Source: a virus
Virus record (IMG/VR): IMGVR_UViG_3300021964_000496
Location: 1-24,836 of that record
Strand: one strand, 5' to 3'
DNA length: 24,836 nt
Part shown: one piece after another, positions 23,467 to 24,836 of the stretch
Layout of the letters: every line of letters starts with the position of its first letter
Numbering within the stretch: the first letter of the stretch is position 1
Notes under the pieces: model-generated
The model's input: the letters and a program-made list of their open reading frames with translations, nothing else
What the model was told of the DNA's origin: nothing
Database searches by the model: none
Program-made: the position numbers and the translations under genes

Positions 23467-24836
23467 ATGGCAGAAACAATTATCTCTCCAGGTGTATTCA
23501 CAAGAGAAAATGATATTTCATTTATTCAACCAGCCCCTGTAGCAGCAGGTGCAGCAATTATAGGACCAGCAGTAAAAGGCCCAGTACAAATTCCTACATT
23601 AGTTACTTCTTACAATGACTATGTAAGAAAATTCGGTACTACTTTTGAATCAGGATCTAACTCTTATGAGTACTTAACTTCAATAGCAGTAAAAAACTAT
23701 TTTCAACAAGGAGGTAACTCAGTACTAGTATCTAGAGTTGTAAGCGGTTCTTTTACAAGAGCTACTTCTTCAAATATTACGAACACTCAAACTTCAACTG
23801 GTAATGAATTTGCTACTGGTTCTGTAGAACTTCTAGCAGCTTTCGCAGATAATCAAGAAGCTAGAATTGTATACAGCGGTACTACATACCGTTTTGTAGG
23901 TTCTGGTAATCCTTTGCCTGATGATGATACAGACGGTAATGTATACTTTTTCTCTACCGGTTCAGATGCTGCCGGAACTGTTACAAACCTAGTATCAGAA
24001 ATTAACACTGCAGCAGCATTAAGTAGCATAGTTGACGCAACAGCAGATAGTGCAACACTTATTCTTTCAGCATCTTCAGCTGGAACTGATTTTAATGGAT
24101 TATTATTCCAAACAAGTTCAGCCACTGATGCCTCTACTTTTAGTAGTGTTATCACTTTAGCAGGAGGTACTAATACAACTACAGCTACTACTAGTTCTTT
24201 CGAATTAGAAACATTAGGAAAAGGAGCAATATACAATAACTCAACAGCAGCATCTGTAGCAGCATTGCAAAACAGTGATAGTTCTTTAGTTTCCGGATCT
24301 TCAGATAATGTAAGATTTGAAATTTCAAACGTAAATACTTCTTTAGGTACTTTTACTTTAAGTGTAAGACGAGGAGATGATAGTTTAAAAAATAAAATTA
24401 TTTTAGAAACTTTTAACAACCTATCGTTAGATCCTAACTCAGGAAATTATATAGAAAAGATAATTGGTAATCAGTATCAGTCTTTAAATCCTGTAGAAAA
24501 TTACATAGAAACTATTGGAGAGTATGTTAACAGATCTAATTATATAAGAGTTTCGGCAGTTAATACACCTACATTAAATTACCTAGCTAACGACGGACTT
24601 ACAATTAACGTAGATTCAAATAATATTTCTTACTCAGCATCTCTACCAGCTGCAGGTTCAGGATCATTCTTTGGAGCACTAGGAGGATTAAATCCTGGTG
24701 CGAACTTCTTCGGAAATATTGACAGTGTTAACACTCAGGGATTAGATCCTTCAACAGACTATGCTGATGTAATCTCAGTATTAGAAAATACAGACGATTA
24801 TCAATTTAATATTATTACTGCACCTGGTTTAGTTTA
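23467..24836 (+). CDS. 18: Tail sheath protein, T4 gp18-like (3' end outside window)
   Basis: The first 456 codons of a contractile tail sheath subunit are present; the frame is open to the right edge. The start MAETIISPGVFTRENDISFI is typical of sheath proteins ('SPGV...E.D.S'), followed by the domain AAIIGPAVKGPVQIPTLVTS (28-47) and the segment YEYLTSIAVKNYFQQGGNSVLVSRVVSG (73-100) with the conserved 'A...YF..GG..V.V.RV' signature. The middle (about 130-300) is a Thr/Ser/Ala-rich beta insertion as found in the protruding domain of gp18. T4 gp18 has 659 residues, so roughly a third is missing here, including the C-terminal core. The leader is A/T-rich (AACTTCATCAAACATG). Confidence 0.93.
   Translation, partial: MAETIISPGVFTRENDISFIQPAPVAAGAAIIGPAVKGPVQIPTLVTSYNDYVRKFGTTFESGSNSYEYLTSIAVKNYFQQGGNSVLVSRVVSGSFTRATSSNITNTQTSTGNEFATGSVELLAAFADNQEARIVYSGTTYRFVGSGNPLPDDDTDGNVYFFSTGSDAAGTVTNLVSEINTAAALSSIVDATADSATLILSASSAGTDFNGLLFQTSSATDASTFSSVITLAGGTNTTTATTSSFELETLGKGAIYNNSTAASVAALQNSDSSLVSGSSDNVRFEISNVNTSLGTFTLSVRRGDDSLKNKIILETFNNLSLDPNSGNYIEKIIGNQYQSLNPVENYIETIGEYVNRSNYIRVSAVNTPTLNYLANDGLTINVDSNNISYSASLPAAGSGSFFGALGGLNPGANFFGNIDSVNTQGLDPSTDYADVISVLENTDDYQFNIITAPGLV

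Noticed and set aside
23853-24419. Minus-strand open frame of 188 codons opposite the sheath gene
   Set aside because: The plus-strand sheath frame is clear and continuous; the antisense product lacks motifs and is a shadow of its Ser/Thr/Ala-rich codons.
1-24836. Search for tRNA genes, integrase, attachment sites and insertion sequences
   Set aside because: I saw no cloverleaf with a CCA end, no recombinase or transposase motifs and no flanking duplications. All gaps above 100 bases are accounted for by terminators, promoter motifs and hairpins; no gap exceeds 300 bases.

Overview
The window is one uninterrupted block of plus-strand genes from the virion-structure region of a T4-like contractile-tailed phage. 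The hallmark genes read directly: prohead protease (gp21-like), acidic scaffold (gp22-like), major capsid protein (gp23-like), PhoH ATPase, neck and tail-completion proteins (gp13-, gp14- and gp15-like), and a tail sheath (gp18-like) that runs off the right edge. The DNA is AT-rich. Most start codons have an A/T-rich leader and no clear Shine-Dalgarno sequence, which fits a Bacteroidota-type host but does not prove it. PhoH and the 2OG-Fe(II) oxygenase are typical of aquatic T4-like phages.

Layout. 1-837: end of an unrecognised gene, then the prohead protease and a terminator. 838-4014: a structured leader, scaffold and major capsid gene, closed by a strong terminator. 4038-8513: phoH, a small unknown, and the neck/tail-completion genes, tightly packed. 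8513-10140: two small fibre-like proteins and a short conserved-looking protein, then a terminator. 10141-15957: a structured leader and one giant gene (1897 codons) for a collagen-like fibre. It has three Gly-X-Y blocks separated by two related spacer domains, and ends in a cysteine-rich repeat domain of the beta-roll type. 15968-17315: a GAMT-like methyltransferase and a small beta-rich structural protein. 17369-22964: a compact cassette of five adjoining or overlapping genes: 2OG-Fe(II) oxygenase, a GH130-like propeller fused to an FkbM methyltransferase, a TPR plus WavE-like glycosyltransferase, an APH/choline-kinase-like kinase, and a nucleotidyltransferase fused to a HAD phosphatase. 23034-24836: a coiled-coil protein and the tail sheath.

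How it may work together. The capsid, neck and sheath genes build the particle. The striking part is the modification cassette placed between a Gly-Pro-Thr-rich collagen-like fibre and the sheath gene, entirely inside the late structural region. Kinase, nucleotidyltransferase, HAD phosphatase, glycosyltransferase, O-methyltransferase and oxygenase together look like a small pathway that makes and attaches a decorated sugar or phospho-substituent. The giant fibre, with hundreds of Thr/Ser residues in Gly-X-Y triplets, is the most obvious nearby acceptor. This link is inference from gene order and family knowledge; host surface glycan or another virion protein could be the real target.

Regulation. 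An AT motif, TATTTATA followed by A/T, occurs eight times, always between genes and often just after a terminator hairpin. It contains a T4-late-like TATAWA element and is the likely late promoter of this phage. Perfect inverted repeats lie in the leaders of the scaffold, fibre and sheath genes.
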